Assembly (NCBI GenBank): GCA_964035575.1
Contig: OZ037900.1
Span: 1,054,001-1,118,000, forward strand
Direction: 5' to 3'
Length of the DNA stretch: 64,000 bases
DNA from: Rhynchopus sp. YZ270_cl-10
Lineage: Eukaryota; Euglenozoa; Diplonemea; Diplonemida; Diplonemidae
Positions 53,265-64,000 of the stretch are shown one piece after another. The notes beneath the pieces are model-generated. The model was not told the origin of the DNA and searched no databases. It saw only the letters and a list, made by a program, of their open reading frames with translations. The translations under genes and the position numbers were made by a program. Numbering within the stretch: position 1 is the stretch's first letter; each line of letters begins with the position of its first letter.

Positions 53265-54645
53265 AGCAAAGAAGTGCGCAACACAGAACAACGCTTCTTG
53301 CGAAGTGTTGTTCTGCACGTCTCCCTTTTTATTTGTTACGCACACTGCCAGCCACATGCGTGATTGTGTCCACATACGGAGAGGTGTGTTGTGCACCTCT
53401 TCTCTCTCGATTGGGTTTTCTCTTGTCTCTTATGTTCTTTTCCATCTTTCAAGGTGACTAAGCCCAAGAGGCTTAGGTTCATCTTATAATCCTTTCTTTT
53501 GCATCTCATTTAAAATCTTACCCACAAAACAACATCTTCTGCTTGCAGTGATGTGTTTGCCCTCAGGGTGGATTTTTCTTCATTTATATTTTATATTTTA
53601 TTTTTTAGAATTCTTCCCTCTTCACAAAAAGAGACCAACACATAAAAAAAGAACTTCTCCGTGCAGTCACGACAAAACTGCACACTTTTTCTCCACTACA
53701 CAAAAAAAAAAGGAAAATTATACAAAAATATACAAAGACAGAAGTTACGTTTGTAACTAAGAAGGGCAGCCGTCCCCGGTGCTCTGAAACACCGCTCCAT
53801 TCGTGGAGTTAGAGAAGGCAACAAGGTGCCCTGCGCCTGGTCTGTGTCAAAAACCACAAAACAAAACACAATACCTGGTGCAGATCTCGAAGTAAAAAAG
53901 CTCTCGTTCCCTCTCGCCCCGCACACACTTTCTCGAACCCACCCACCTTTTATTGGTGTGCGTCTTACAGCCAAAAAACACACTCAGCAGTCATCAGGTG
54001 AATTTTCACCAAATTCCTACCTACCTGTGGCAAAACAGCAGTCAAGGGAACGGAGTTGAAACTGTCAGCGGGAATGATCCAAATAAGACCTGCATGGTCC
54101 CAGATGACCAAGCATGCTAGAAGCCTCGTGTACCCCCTCAGGTCTATCCCTGAGATGGGTGACGGCATTATTTTGTTGAAAATACGCAACGAATAATACA
54201 GCCGTCTGAACTGCCGCAGGACGACGAGAGCCAATCGGGAGCGGGGGGGCTGGGTGGTGGTGTTCCTGATAAGGGTGGTGCTTCTCTGTCCCACCTTTGC
54301 TTGAGAACGCAGGTTGTTGCATTGGGCCTTTTGGGTGGGTAGGTGGTGACACTGGGGTGGTTTGGGACGAAGTACGCAAGGAGGGGTGTGGGATATCTGG
54401 GTCATCTATGAAGTACCAACTTAGAACTGTTACGAACAAGAGGAATCCACCTTAATTAAAACCACATGCTGTGCCATCCTTTGGGATCCGTTGGGTCACG
54501 AAGTGTTGTGTGGAAAGTGGTGCATGTATTCCCGGTGTTTGGCCCAGCCCCAGACCGTGTCCACCACCGAACCTCACAGAGGCGTGTCTAATCAAACAAC
54601 GCAGGTCCCAACACAGCACTCTCTCTCCCCCCACCCCCTTTGAGG
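53265..54645. other. Intergenic spacer
   Basis: 1.4 kb. Family C at 53451-53495. Minus-strand open frames at 53696-53983 and 53965-54405 (RLYYSLRIFNKIMPSPISG) have a protein-like look but no assignable family; they may be decayed mobile DNA. The last 60 nt are C/T-rich before the next start. Confidence 0.45.
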
Positions 54646-55401
54646 ATGGCGTTCGCGCGCCTCTCTTGGACGCTGCGTCCGTTAGCATACCGTAGAGTGG
54701 CGTGGCGTGGGGTGCACACCACTCCTGGGGTGCAGCGTGTGTCGCTGAACGCGGCCAGCGCAGCTGTGTGTGCGCCTGGCTCTGAAGACTGGGAAAGCGA
54801 TGTCTTTGCAGAGGACAGTGCCGAGGACGTGCCAGGGGCGGTGCTGAGCACTGCGGAGCTGGTGGAGCTGCTGTGCGCACAGCACCAAGAGGCGCGTGGC
54901 ACTGCCAATGGACGCACCTTTGCGTGGCACGGCATAGACGTGCGCCACCCTGCACACTGGGGGCACGAGGTTGTGCCTGCGGAGGACGACGCTGGTGAGG
55001 CAGAACTGCTCCTCACACCGCAGCACGGTGGTGGTGCGAGTGTCCGCCTGGCGGCATATCCGTGCAGTGGGGAAGGGCAAGGGGAGGAGGGTGAGGGGCT
55101 GGGCCAAGGGGAGGGTGTTGCGCTGTCCGCAGCGCTGGCGGACAGCGTGCGGGAGTCGCTGCTGGAGGAGGGTGGCGGTGATGTGGCTGTGGATGTGTCT
55201 GCCGTGCCCGGGCTTGAGGGTGTGCACATCATCGAGCACCGCCCCCTTGTGGTGGTCGCAGCAGCACTCCTTGCGGGGGATGCGACACACATTTACACAG
55301 CACAGCTGCACATCCCAACCGCGCACGTCGCACACCCAGCTGTGCGCGATGGGTGTGTAGTGCTGACGTCCTTCCTTGCTGCCATACGGGGTGCTCCTTG
55401 A
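54646..55401 (+). CDS. Hypothetical protein with mitochondrial-type presequence
   Basis: 251 aa, intronless. It starts MAFARLSWTLRPLAYRRVAW, an Arg-rich amphipathic sequence without acidic residues, typical of mitochondrial import signals. The mature part is acidic, with a Gly/Glu-rich loop (GEGQGEEGEGLGQGEG) between two folded-looking segments and Ala/Val/His-rich strands near the end. The ATG follows a long C/T tract (CTCTCTCTCCCCCCAC) by about 20 nt. No family was recognised. It ends 199 nt before B9D2. Confidence 0.7.
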   Translation: MAFARLSWTLRPLAYRRVAWRGVHTTPGVQRVSLNAASAAVCAPGSEDWESDVFAEDSAEDVPGAVLSTAELVELLCAQHQEARGTANGRTFAWHGIDVRHPAHWGHEVVPAEDDAGEAELLLTPQHGGGASVRLAAYPCSGEGQGEEGEGLGQGEGVALSAALADSVRESLLEEGGGDVAVDVSAVPGLEGVHIIEHRPLVVVAAALLAGDATHIYTAQLHIPTAHVAHPAVRDGCVVLTSFLAAIRGAP

Positions 55402-55600
55402 GGGGCCTATGCACAGAGAATTGTGACGACACACAGAGGGAATCGCATCCTGAGGGACTACCCTCATATGTCCATCATTGTTGGCCAACATGCACAGATC
55501 AGTACCCCCCCACCTTTTTCTTGTATCTGGAGAGCTCTCCCTCCCTCTCTTTCGTTTCAGTCTAAAACCTTACCACCCCACCAACAGACACCACACAACG

Positions 55601-56152
55601 ATGCCGGGTGAGCTCCACGTGATAGGGCAGCTGAGCCACGCAAAGAACTTCAGCCAAGACAACCTCTTTGTGCTATGGGAGATCGTGACGGGAGCACACT
55701 GGGAGCATGTGGAAGGCGCGGAGCAGGGGCAGACACACATCCTGTCGAGTGTGAGTGGGGGCGAGCATGGGGCGGTGTTTGCGCACCCGATTGACGTGCA
55801 CTTCAAAACGCAGAACATACAGGGCTGGCCGAAGCTTGTGGTGCACGTCTGGCGGCAGGACGCTTATGGACGGAAGGACTTTGTCTCATACGGGATGGCG
55901 TACCTGCCGACGTGCTCTGCAGGGTTCAGCGACCAGTCTGTCGAGATACAGACGTGGAGCCCTGCAGCACCGTCCACCTTCGAGAGAATACGAGAGGCGC
56001 TCCTCGGGGGCGCACCACAGCTTCGCGACGACAACATCGTGCACAAGATGGACAACAGGTTCCGCCTGCAGACGCTCCCCAGTGGGCAGATCTTCTTCCG
56101 CCTCTCCCTGATCTCACAGCACTTCGACAGGCTTGCAGTCACCGGAGTGTGA
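55601..56152 (+). CDS. B9D2: B9 domain-containing protein 2
   Basis: 183 aa, one B9 (C2-like) domain across nearly the whole length. It belongs to the MKS/B9 complex at the ciliary transition zone, which gates entry of membrane proteins. Landmarks shared with human B9D2: ELHVIGQ near the start (human EVHVIGQ), LFVLWEIVTGAHW, HPIDVHFKTQNIQGWPKL, VWRQDAYGR, and the terminal FDRLAVTGV (human FDRYGVEC). The ATG lies 15 nt after the CCACCCCACCAACAG acceptor-like site; the frame is open upstream, but that part is leader sequence. Intronless. Confidence 0.94.
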   Translation: MPGELHVIGQLSHAKNFSQDNLFVLWEIVTGAHWEHVEGAEQGQTHILSSVSGGEHGAVFAHPIDVHFKTQNIQGWPKLVVHVWRQDAYGRKDFVSYGMAYLPTCSAGFSDQSVEIQTWSPAAPSTFERIREALLGGAPQLRDDNIVHKMDNRFRLQTLPSGQIFFRLSLISQHFDRLAVTGV

Positions 56153-56324
56153 AGAGAGCAACACAACACAACACCTAGATGCACCCAACGCACGCCTAGG
56201 GTCTTCCACTACGACCTTCACAGGATGTGTCTATGGTCCTTCAAGCTTTGCATCACGTTGAGACGCACATCGACATTTATAAGTGTCATATGGGGTGGGG
56301 TGGTGTGGACGGTCATCATAACAG

Positions 56325-56400
56325 GTGTACTCTGATGGGTTTTTTGCCATCAGTATCGGCATAGTACAGCCGCATCCTGATGGTGATGGTCAGAGTACAC
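56325..56400. repeat. 76 bp inverted-repeat mini-element
   Basis: GTGTACTCTGA at the left pairs with TCAGAGTACAC at the right. Inside, TGATGG and CCATCA repeat in both orientations. No clear target duplication. Confidence 0.6.
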
Positions 56401-56713
56401 GATACAGCCCACATCGGTGGTGGTGGTGGGGGGGGAGGTATAAAGCATATCGGAATACCATAAAAAAAATTTCCGGGGCGTTCCAAATATGGCTTTTTTA
56501 AACCACTAGATTCTTTATTTCCCATTTTTCTCCTTTTTTGCAGTTTTAGACGAAGTCTTATGAGACTAATTCATCCCTTTATCTCGCCTCCTACCCCATG
56601 CTTGCCTTATGTGAAACGGTATACCACCCCCGTCTGCAAAAAAAAAGTAAAAGTAAACAAAATGAAACACAGTTTCTTAGAAATATATTCTGTCGATTCC
56701 CCCTCTTTTTTTA

Positions 56714-56840
56714 GATGTAAACCACGAAATGGATTGTAGGACTGCATGGTTGGGTGTCCACCCCCCCGGTACAGCCAGGTCATTGTACCAAAGGTACACT
56801 GTTCACGAGAGGGCTTTTTGTATTTCAAGTCAACTTTTTA
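56714..56840 (+). repeat. Family D interspersed repeat (about 125 bp)
   Basis: It begins GATGTAAACCACGAAATGGA, continues GGACTGCATGGTTGGGTGTC and GTACCAAAGGTACACTG, and ends ATTTCAAGTCAACTTTTT. Other copies: 11421-11520, 21515-21600, 41915-42020 (intron 5 of the coiled-coil gene) and 51800-51855 (5' part). All are in + orientation. Confidence 0.85.
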
Positions 56841-56967
56841 TTCAACTCTCTTTTCTCCTCCCGTGCAAGCTTTTGCACAAAGGTAGCTACCTGACCAACC
56901 TTGGCACAACACTCTCCTTGCAGACCCCTCCCCTCTTCCTCCTCCTTCCCTGCACAAAGAGCTGACG

Positions 56968-57387
56968 ATGAGTGAGCCGGCACGGAAACAAAGGAAGGTG
57001 GAGCTTCAGGACAACGTGGTTGTGGCTGTGGCGGCAGGTGAGGACGCGCAGGAGCCTGAGCCACAGGCACCGTCGAGCCAGGGCTACGGGGACGAGCGTG
57101 AGGGCTCGCCCGACATCAAAGACGGCAACAACGCGTGCGTCTTCACTGGCTCCCCGTCCCCAACACGCGCGTCGCCATCCCCGAACCTCACTCCACGCCC
57201 CCCGCAGCTCGTGCCTGACCCACTCGATCCCATCACACGCAGCCGCCCGCCGTCCCTTCCACGCAAGGAGGGGGAAGTGTCGCCCATCCGTGTGCCCTAC
57301 AGCATTGCTGCTGACAGTATGCAGTTTTCCCCAAAGAAGTGTTCAAAAATTATTAAAGAGAGACAAAAGAGAAATACCCTATTATGA
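56968..57387 (+). CDS. Small disordered, Ser/Pro-rich protein
   Basis: 139 aa, intronless. It starts MSEPARKQRKVELQDNVVV and is rich in Ser, Pro, Glu and Lys, with several SP/TP sites (SPSPTRASPSPNLTPRP) and basic ends (KKCSKIIKERQKR). This could be a nuclear or regulatory protein phosphorylated by proline-directed kinases. Third positions are GC-rich until the last 25 codons, which turn AT-rich, so a donor site or alternative end near 57330 is possible. The start lies 7 nt after CTGCACAAAG. Confidence 0.6.
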   Translation: MSEPARKQRKVELQDNVVVAVAAGEDAQEPEPQAPSSQGYGDEREGSPDIKDGNNACVFTGSPSPTRASPSPNLTPRPPQLVPDPLDPITRSRPPSLPRKEGEVSPIRVPYSIAADSMQFSPKKCSKIIKERQKRNTLL

Positions 57388-58361
57388 GTGAGATTCTGCG
57401 AAAAAGTTGTGTGATGTGAGTCGTCTCAAATCAAACAAATTTTTGAGATGCGTGAAACCGTCACCACCAACCCCATGTAAGGGACCCCCCCTCCCGTTTC
57501 CCTCTGCTCCTGGTGGTACCCCTTACATTTTTCCCAACACAGTTTCTCAACAACATCAGTGTGCAAGGAAGGGTTCCTCCTTTGCCCTTTTGTCCACATA
57601 AATTACATACCCAAATTCACCCCTATTACAGGCCGTTCCAACGCACCTGACCCGTCCCGCGCATCTCTGGACATGCCATTGGCCACAGACGAGGCATGAT
57701 TTGAACGGTGCACCTAAGGCTGATGGGCAAACAGGGTCGTTGATAGCACCCCTGACTATCCCCTTCACCCCACCCGTTCCTTTCTTTTATGACTTTTTAC
57801 CTTTTTTTTTTAACCCTATACATCCCAAGCGCCGTGTAGGATTAAAGATATTTATTTTTTTTAGATTAGCCCCCCCCCATCCCCTCTCCTCTGCCTTGTT
57901 TTTGGGATTTTTTTGTTTTTGTTTTTTTGCCTTTTTTTTTGAAGTTGGTGACAACCTTTCGGAAGTGTTCACACAGAAAGCACATTGTGAACAAAAAGAA
58001 AAAAAAATGATAATGGACCCTGTATAGTGCAGCGCATCCTCGGGTGTCTTTTTCACTGATACCAAATTTTGCAAAAAATAAAAATAAAAGTAAATGGATC
58101 TGCAGATGTCCTCCCCACCCAAATCCCATCTCCCTCTATCTCTTCCCTGTTTGTTAGATTATGTTCATATTTTTGTGCTGTGCAGGAAGGGGTGTGTGTG
58201 CGTGCTTTGGGGTGTAAGGTGATAGGGAGGGGGCAGGACACACACACACACTGTGTCAAAGGACCCCATCTTAAGCGCGTTTTTGGTGTCTGGATCGGGG
58301 GGGTGCACAAAGTGCAGAAGTACGCAAGAAGTGTGCGAATCATCCCCCCTTCAGCCGCCTC

Positions 58362-58405
<44 letters not shown>

Positions 58406-58546
58406 GGCCTGCATGCGTCGTATATAAAATTAGAGGTGACTAAGGGCGCTTCTCGTCTGTTGCTGGGGGGTGGTGGTCGGGTGGGGGTGGGGAGAGATAG
58501 CATCACTGCTGGCGTTTGTAAATGCCAATATTGCTGTCTCCGCGCA

Positions 58547-58662
58547 CACGACGGCGAAGTAAATGACTCGACTTGTGGTTTTACTTTGTGGTTTCACCGT
58601 TGTTTTACAACAGTGAAACCACAAGTAAAACCACAAGTCAAGTCATTTACATTATCGTCGTG
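58547..58662. mobile_element. 116 bp hairpin MITE
   Basis: Same family as 44814-44928. CACGACGGCGAAGTAAATGA and the inner GGTTTCACCGTTG pair with the right arm ending TATCGTCGTG. CA flanks both sides. The arms are almost perfect, so it is probably fairly young. Confidence 0.85.
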
Positions 58663-59183
58663 CACCCTTGTTGTCGGAGTTACCCCTCCCGGAACTCAGT
58701 GTAAGTGTATGAGGTAGACCAAACAAAAAAGCAACCCAAAACACTAAAACACAACTACGTTTTCAAAGAAAAAAGACAAGGTGAAGGAAAAGGAAACGAG
58801 AAAAAAGAAAAAGAAAACAGCAAACAAAAAAGGGAAAAGGGGGCAGGTCAGACCAGAGAGTTCCAAATGTCTCAGTCTCTGTGGAAGAATGGACGGTCTG
58901 TCAGTTTCCTGGCCTTTTTCCAAAATGATTTTTTTTGTGTACAGAACGATTTCTTTGACAAGGTACTTTTTTTTATGTCGATAAAAACAAAAAACAAAAA
59001 AGCAGTGAAAAAAAGGCGAAAACAAAAAAAAAGGCAAGAGAAAGCAAACCCTCCATATTCAGCACCCCAACTGTTCTATTTCTTCTTCTTTCCCCCACCT
59101 CCTTCAGGACATATTCGGGGTCGAATGCGCATGTCATTGTCAACCGGTCCTTGCTCTCATAAGTACACACACACACACACCCT

Positions 59184-59561
59184 CTATGCTCCTTCTGCGT
59201 GTCTTGCCCCAGTCGTTATCGGGGCCTTTTTTGCATTGGGTTCTGGCAAGAGGTCCCTCACCTCCTTCACTTGAGAGGCTTCAATTCGGCCACTTGCCTG
59301 GTGGATCGAAGAAGTTGTCTGCGAGTGAGAAGGCTTTTGTTGAGTGGTGAGAAGTGGCTCTTGTGTGGCTTGCTGTTGCTGCTCAAGTACGCTACGAACT
59401 GCTTTTTGCACCTCAGCTTGCATGTCAGCTTTGGAGACAAAGTTAGCAGTTGCATCCCTTTTGTCATTTGCCAATTCTTGTCTGTTGTTGACCTTTTTCC
59501 CCCTCCTCAAGACATCTGTTTGCCTCCGCTGGACACACACGCCTTTAAATAGACCTTGCAT
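59184..59561 (-). CDS. Doubtful minus-strand open frame
   Basis: 125 codons on the strand opposite all recognised genes. It contains a plausible helical, Gln-rich segment (MQAEVQKAVRSVLEQQQQ) and a Ser/Thr/Gln linker. Short open stretches on the same strand continue upstream to about 59800, broken by stops. It may be a decayed mobile-element gene; no family was recognised. Confidence 0.25.
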   Translation of the reverse strand: MQGLFKGVCVQRRQTDVLRRGKKVNNRQELANDKRDATANFVSKADMQAEVQKAVRSVLEQQQQATQEPLLTTQQKPSHSQTTSSIHQASGRIEASQVKEVRDLLPEPNAKKAPITTGARHAEGA

Positions 59562-59996
59562 GGTTCATTAGTTGATTTCGTTGTATGTAGATATTGCTTC
59601 CATTGCACCTCACGCAGCCTAAAAGTGCCGCACCCTCTTGGTGGGGATTGTAGATTTTAGATACGCCCACATTGTATCCCTGCTTGCCAGCTGGGTATTA
59701 CGGGTTCAGCTCCTGCTGCTTCTTGAGGGTTGTTTATCACCCAGATCATTATCACCATTCTCATCATCTTGGTTGGCGGTCTGTTGCACGTTCGCGTTGT
59801 TTAAAACTATAAATAGGGACTGCTAAACCACTTCCACTTGTTATTATTATTATTATTTTAAAACTCAGGCAGCTACGTGCGTTTGCATATACACAGGTTC
59901 ATTTGATAAATGTTTCTTTTGCTCGCGGAGGATCAGTGCCTGCTGTCCCGGCGTTTGCACTGTCAACTTCACTTTGTTGTCTTCTCTGCAAGAGGC

Positions 59997-60250
59997 GGAC
60001 GAAACACAGCCAGGTGCGTACGCTCTTCTCCAATCCCAACCCTCCCCCCTGTGTGCCTTTCCGTTCGTTTCCTTTCCTTTCTTCTACGTATGGCGGTGCA
60101 CATCCTTAGCGGTGTGTCTTCTTCACCAATCCAATCCAAACCAAAGTCCAAATCTCATAAGAATAGTTCATTTGCCCTCCCACCCCCACCACCCCTCTTC
60201 TTTCGCAAAAGCTTTTGGGATACAGAACCCATTTCCCGCATCTGCCATCT
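59997..60250 (+). repeat. 250 bp duplication upstream of the B-box gene
   Basis: At least 95% identical by eye to 62770-63021, which lies upstream of the Prp43 gene. It includes GGACGAAACACAGCCAGGTG, GTGTGCCTTTCCGTTCGTTT and CGCAAAAGCTTTTGGGATAC. Both copies end shortly before the following coding start (about 145 and 45 bp). Confidence 0.9.
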
Positions 60251-60393
60251 GGGCCTCCGGTCCATTGGTGTACCTGGAGTTCGAGGCTGCAACCTTATTC
60301 AGGACGGTTGTCCAATTTTTCACGTACCCCCAATTAATCCACACTCCATCCAGAACGCAGATTGCTACAAAAAACAAAATATAATAAACAAGT

Positions 60394-62355
60394 ATGTCCG
60401 ACGCACCCCGTGTTTCCGGCAAGCGGACCGCGTCAGCCACACTGTTGGCACCGCCGGCAAAGAGAGGAAAGACAGAGACCCTCCCTTCCCTTCCCTCCCC
60501 TGGAGGACACAACATGGACTGTGACATGGAACCCACCGCACCGCAGATACCTTTGTGTGAGAGCTGTTCGGCACCTGCACAGCTGCAGTGTGGACACTGC
60601 AAAGATCTGTTCTTCTGCGACAAGCTTGCCTGCTTCGAAGCTCTGCACCCAAGGGTACGCGACCGTGATATGCATATTGTTTCTGTGACTTCGTACGGAA
60701 CATCGTCGAACTGTGCACTGCACCCAGAGTTCAAGCTGTACCTTGTCTGTGAAGACCCTGCGTGTGGAGACGCAATGATCTGTGTCCGCTGTGAGAAGCG
60801 TAAACACGCGGGACACAACACAATCGAAATCTCTGAGTACGTTGCACGCCAGCACTGCATCCTACGCTCACACGCGGCAGACCTGACGAAGCAGCGGGCT
60901 GCTGCAGACGAGGAGTGCCGTGTGCTTGAGGCAGCCGAACCCCCAGAGGCCAGGTACAAAGACCTTCTCCTGCAGACACACGTCGGACACCTGTTGATGG
61001 GTGAGGATGTGTGGCGCAGCAACGTCGTGTGTGAGGAGGCGTTGGCACGGAGCTTCCTCACACAGGCACTGAGTGCTGCAGGGCAGGTGTGTGCGCTGAA
61101 GACGTTTGTTGCGAAGGCAGAACACATAATTGAGCAGGTGTGCCTGCTTGAGGACGACGAGATGCTGCGTGCGGTAACAGAGTTGCAGGCCGTTGCGCGG
61201 AGCATCAACAGCATGGCAGCGTGCAGAGACCGCCACCGCCTTGTGGGTGCTGCATACCCACATGCAGAGTTTTCCCTGACGCTGCCTGTGTCGGATGTGC
61301 ACGACGCTCTTGGCAAGAGGTTAGAACTTGTGGTGCCTGTGCTTGTGGAGGGCGTGGATGGAGTGGAACACTTGATTGAGGTGAGTGTGGATGACACGGT
61401 GTGTGACTTGCGTCGGAAGGTGGCATCTGCAAAAAAGTTGCCTGGTCACACCTTTGAGATGTGTTTCAGGGATGAGGTGATGGGAGAAGGAGAGGACATG
61501 ACACAGCTGAGTGCTGACAGGATTGTGCTGAAGCAGACGAAGGAGCAGGTGGCCGTTGCAGCACTTGATGCGTTGGGTGAGACAAACCTGACAGCAGCGA
61601 GGTTGGCGGAAGTGACGGATGCGAAGGTGGCTTGCTTGCTTCTTCAGGCGGGTGTTGCGACTGCGATTCCAAACAAGTTCTTCTTTAAAGCAGCTTTCGT
61701 GAGTCTTGATCTCAGCGCTGTGTCTGGCATTGCTTCGATTGGGCACGCATTTCTGAAGGATTGCGCCAGCTTGGAAGTACTTGACATCTCTGGTTTGACC
61801 AGTGTCACTTCCATTGGGACTCACTTCCTTCGGGGCTGCAAAGCTTTGAAAGAAGTTGATCTCACTCCCTTGAGCAAGGTCACAGTGATTCCGAATGGGT
61901 TCCTGTACGAGTGCACTTCTCTGACACAACTCGATCTTTGCCCCTTTAGTGGTGTCACTTCAGTTGGGAGACACTTTCTCGTTCGCTGCACATCTTTGAT
62001 GGAAATCGATCTGTCTCCCTTGAGCGGTATCACAGCGATTGGTCCGGGGTTCCTGAGCCTGTGCACTTCGCTGAAGCAACTTGATCTCTCTCCCTTTGTG
62101 AGAGTCACTGCGATTGATTCCTTCTTTCTTTGTGGATGCAAGGCTTTGGAAGATCTTAATCTCGCTGGCAGTGTGACTGTGATTAAGGATTGTTTCCTGA
62201 ACGAGTGTCATTCGCTGACAGAACTTGATCTATCTCCCTTGAGCAACGTCTTGGAGGTAGGGACGCATTTCCTGTTTAAGAGTTCTTCTGCATTCTACGG
62301 AAAGAAGAAGTGCAGCAAAGTCGTGTTACAGAAATTAGATATGAAGTGGGAGTAA
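60394..62355 (+). CDS. B-box, ubiquitin-like and BspA-type LRR protein
   Basis: 653 aa, intronless. Residues 1-54 have an NLS-like start (GKRTASATLLAPPAKRGK). Residues 55-141 form two B-box-like zinc fingers (CESC...CGHCKDLFFC; CALHPEF...CVRCEKRKHAGH). A helical region follows, then a ubiquitin-like segment (IEVSVDDTVCDLRRKVASAK, about 328-385). The C-terminal third (about 430-630) has seven or eight 24-residue leucine-rich repeats of BspA/LRR_5 type (DLSPLSGITAIGPGFLSLC, DLTPLSKVTVIPNGFLYEC). No RING finger is visible, so it is not an obvious E3 ligase. LRRs of this wording are, to my recollection, common in kinetoplastid and related protists. It probably acts as a scaffold or ligand-recognition protein. 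Confidence 0.82.
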   Translation: MSDAPRVSGKRTASATLLAPPAKRGKTETLPSLPSPGGHNMDCDMEPTAPQIPLCESCSAPAQLQCGHCKDLFFCDKLACFEALHPRVRDRDMHIVSVTSYGTSSNCALHPEFKLYLVCEDPACGDAMICVRCEKRKHAGHNTIEISEYVARQHCILRSHAADLTKQRAAADEECRVLEAAEPPEARYKDLLLQTHVGHLLMGEDVWRSNVVCEEALARSFLTQALSAAGQVCALKTFVAKAEHIIEQVCLLEDDEMLRAVTELQAVARSINSMAACRDRHRLVGAAYPHAEFSLTLPVSDVHDALGKRLELVVPVLVEGVDGVEHLIEVSVDDTVCDLRRKVASAKKLPGHTFEMCFRDEVMGEGEDMTQLSADRIVLKQTKEQVAVAALDALGETNLTAARLAEVTDAKVACLLLQAGVATAIPNKFFFKAAFVSLDLSAVSGIASIGHAFLKDCASLEVLDISGLTSVTSIGTHFLRGCKALKEVDLTPLSKVTVIPNGFLYECTSLTQLDLCPFSGVTSVGRHFLVRCTSLMEIDLSPLSGITAIGPGFLSLCTSLKQLDLSPFVRVTAIDSFFLCGCKALEDLNLAGSVTVIKDCFLNECHSLTELDLSPLSNVLEVGTHFLFKSSSAFYGKKKCSKVVLQKLDMKWE

Positions 62356-62404
62356 GGAATAGCTCCATGCCATACAAAACCGAATGCCAAAAGCGAAAAA
62401 AACC

Positions 62405-62478
62405 ACAGTGGAGATTGCACAACTGTGGCAACACAACCGAGGCAACTACACTACTCCAACAATTTTTCAAAAAAAAGC
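62405..62478 (+). repeat. Family F interspersed repeat (about 70 bp)
   Basis: Core: AGTGGAGATTGCACAACTGT, then GGCAACACAACCGAGGC and CTACACTACTCCAACAATTT, ending TTCAAA plus A-rich tail. Other copies: 31471-31540 and 33831-33905. It shares ends (AGTGGAG, TTTTCAAA) and CTACACTA with family A, and the copy at 51427-51474 is intermediate between them. Confidence 0.85.
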
Positions 62479-62769
62479 AAAAACAGAACTTTAAATTTGG
62501 CAGACTTTTTTTTGGGATGTTTCTTTGCACACAACCACCTTAGGCAATACCCGATGGCGAATTCGCCTTCGGGGTATGCCTAGTGAACACTTCAGAACAC
62601 TCCACGATGCATCATGGTAGTGTGCACAGCACAAAGAGTGTTCTGTGAAGAGTCGCTCCGGCAGAAGCTAGGCGGTGAATTGATTGTCATTACCGTGCAT
62701 CGTCTTGCATAAAGAACATCACTATGTGCACACAAGACCTACTGTCTTCACTTCTTTTCACCTGTCTGT

Positions 62770-64000
<1,231 letters not shown>

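Larger units (their letters stand above)
56153..56967. other. Intergenic spacer
   Basis: 815 bp. It contains a 76 bp hairpin element (56325-56400), a GGT/G-rich tract, and a nearly complete family D repeat (56714-56840) that provides CAAGTCAACTTTTTATTCAA and a C/T tract just before the next gene. Confidence 0.5.
57388..60393. other. Intergenic spacer, 3 kb
   Basis: It contains diverged family A (58023-58080), a T-run of over 40 nt (58366-58404), a hairpin MITE (58547-58662), CA-repeats (59163-59180), a possible minus-strand fossil coding stretch (59184-59561), and the first copy of the 250 bp duplication (59997-60250). No plus-strand gene was recognised. Confidence 0.5.

Noticed and set aside
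53965-54405. Minus-strand protein-like frame (LRQFRRLYYSLRIFNK)
   Set aside because: Broken, unassignable and without neighbouring support; noted only as possible mobile-element debris.

Overview
The window looks like nuclear DNA from a flagellated, free-living protist. All confidently recognised genes lie on the + strand across 64 kb, are GC-rich, use the standard code (TAA, TAG and TGA all act as stops) and sit in AT-rich, repeat-filled spacers. Some genes are intronless; others have canonical GT-AG introns, usually beginning GTATG. Most starts lie a few to about 50 nt after an AG, often with C/T-rich sequence before it. A one-strand gene array with AG acceptors just before starts fits lineages with polycistronic transcription and spliced-leader trans-splicing (Euglenozoa such as diplonemids; dinoflagellates are an alternative). 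The species cannot be named from sequence alone.

Layout. 1-9.5 kb: transposon debris, a large surface glycoprotein with eight LamG-like repeats, and two fragments of sialate O-acetylesterase sequence. 9.5-15.8 kb: an intact secreted sialate O-acetylesterase, a 2.28 kb terminal-inverted-repeat transposon whose empty site is also in the window, and a small Ala/Tyr/Ser protein. 15.8-26 kb: a giant protein with an Sfi1-like tail, then a complete four-exon major vault protein gene (897 aa). 26-37.4 kb: mostly gene-free repeats, a 1.1 kb foldback element, a membrane protein with a Cys-rich ectodomain, and a minus-strand hAT transposase remnant. 37.4-50 kb: a Rieske protein, a six-exon coiled-coil membrane protein, a short doubtful gene, and a large protein ending in an apparently catalytically dead alpha-kinase fold. 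50-64 kb: IFT20 (two exons), DMC1, a presequence-bearing hypothetical, B9D2, a small disordered protein, a B-box/ubiquitin-like/LRR protein, and the first 311 codons of a Prp43/DHX15 helicase.

IFT20 (intraflagellar transport) and B9D2 (ciliary transition zone) imply a cilium. DMC1 implies meiosis, MVP implies vault particles, and Prp43 implies spliceosome recycling and ribosome biogenesis. The genes do not form one pathway; their common strand is the main organising feature.

The most unusual signal lies between and inside the genes. Several families of short (50-125 bp) repeats recur in both introns and intergenic spacers. Most are oriented with transcription and end in branch-point-like plus pyrimidine-rich sequence or in A-rich tails. 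They may be very short retroposons or introner-like splice-signal cassettes.
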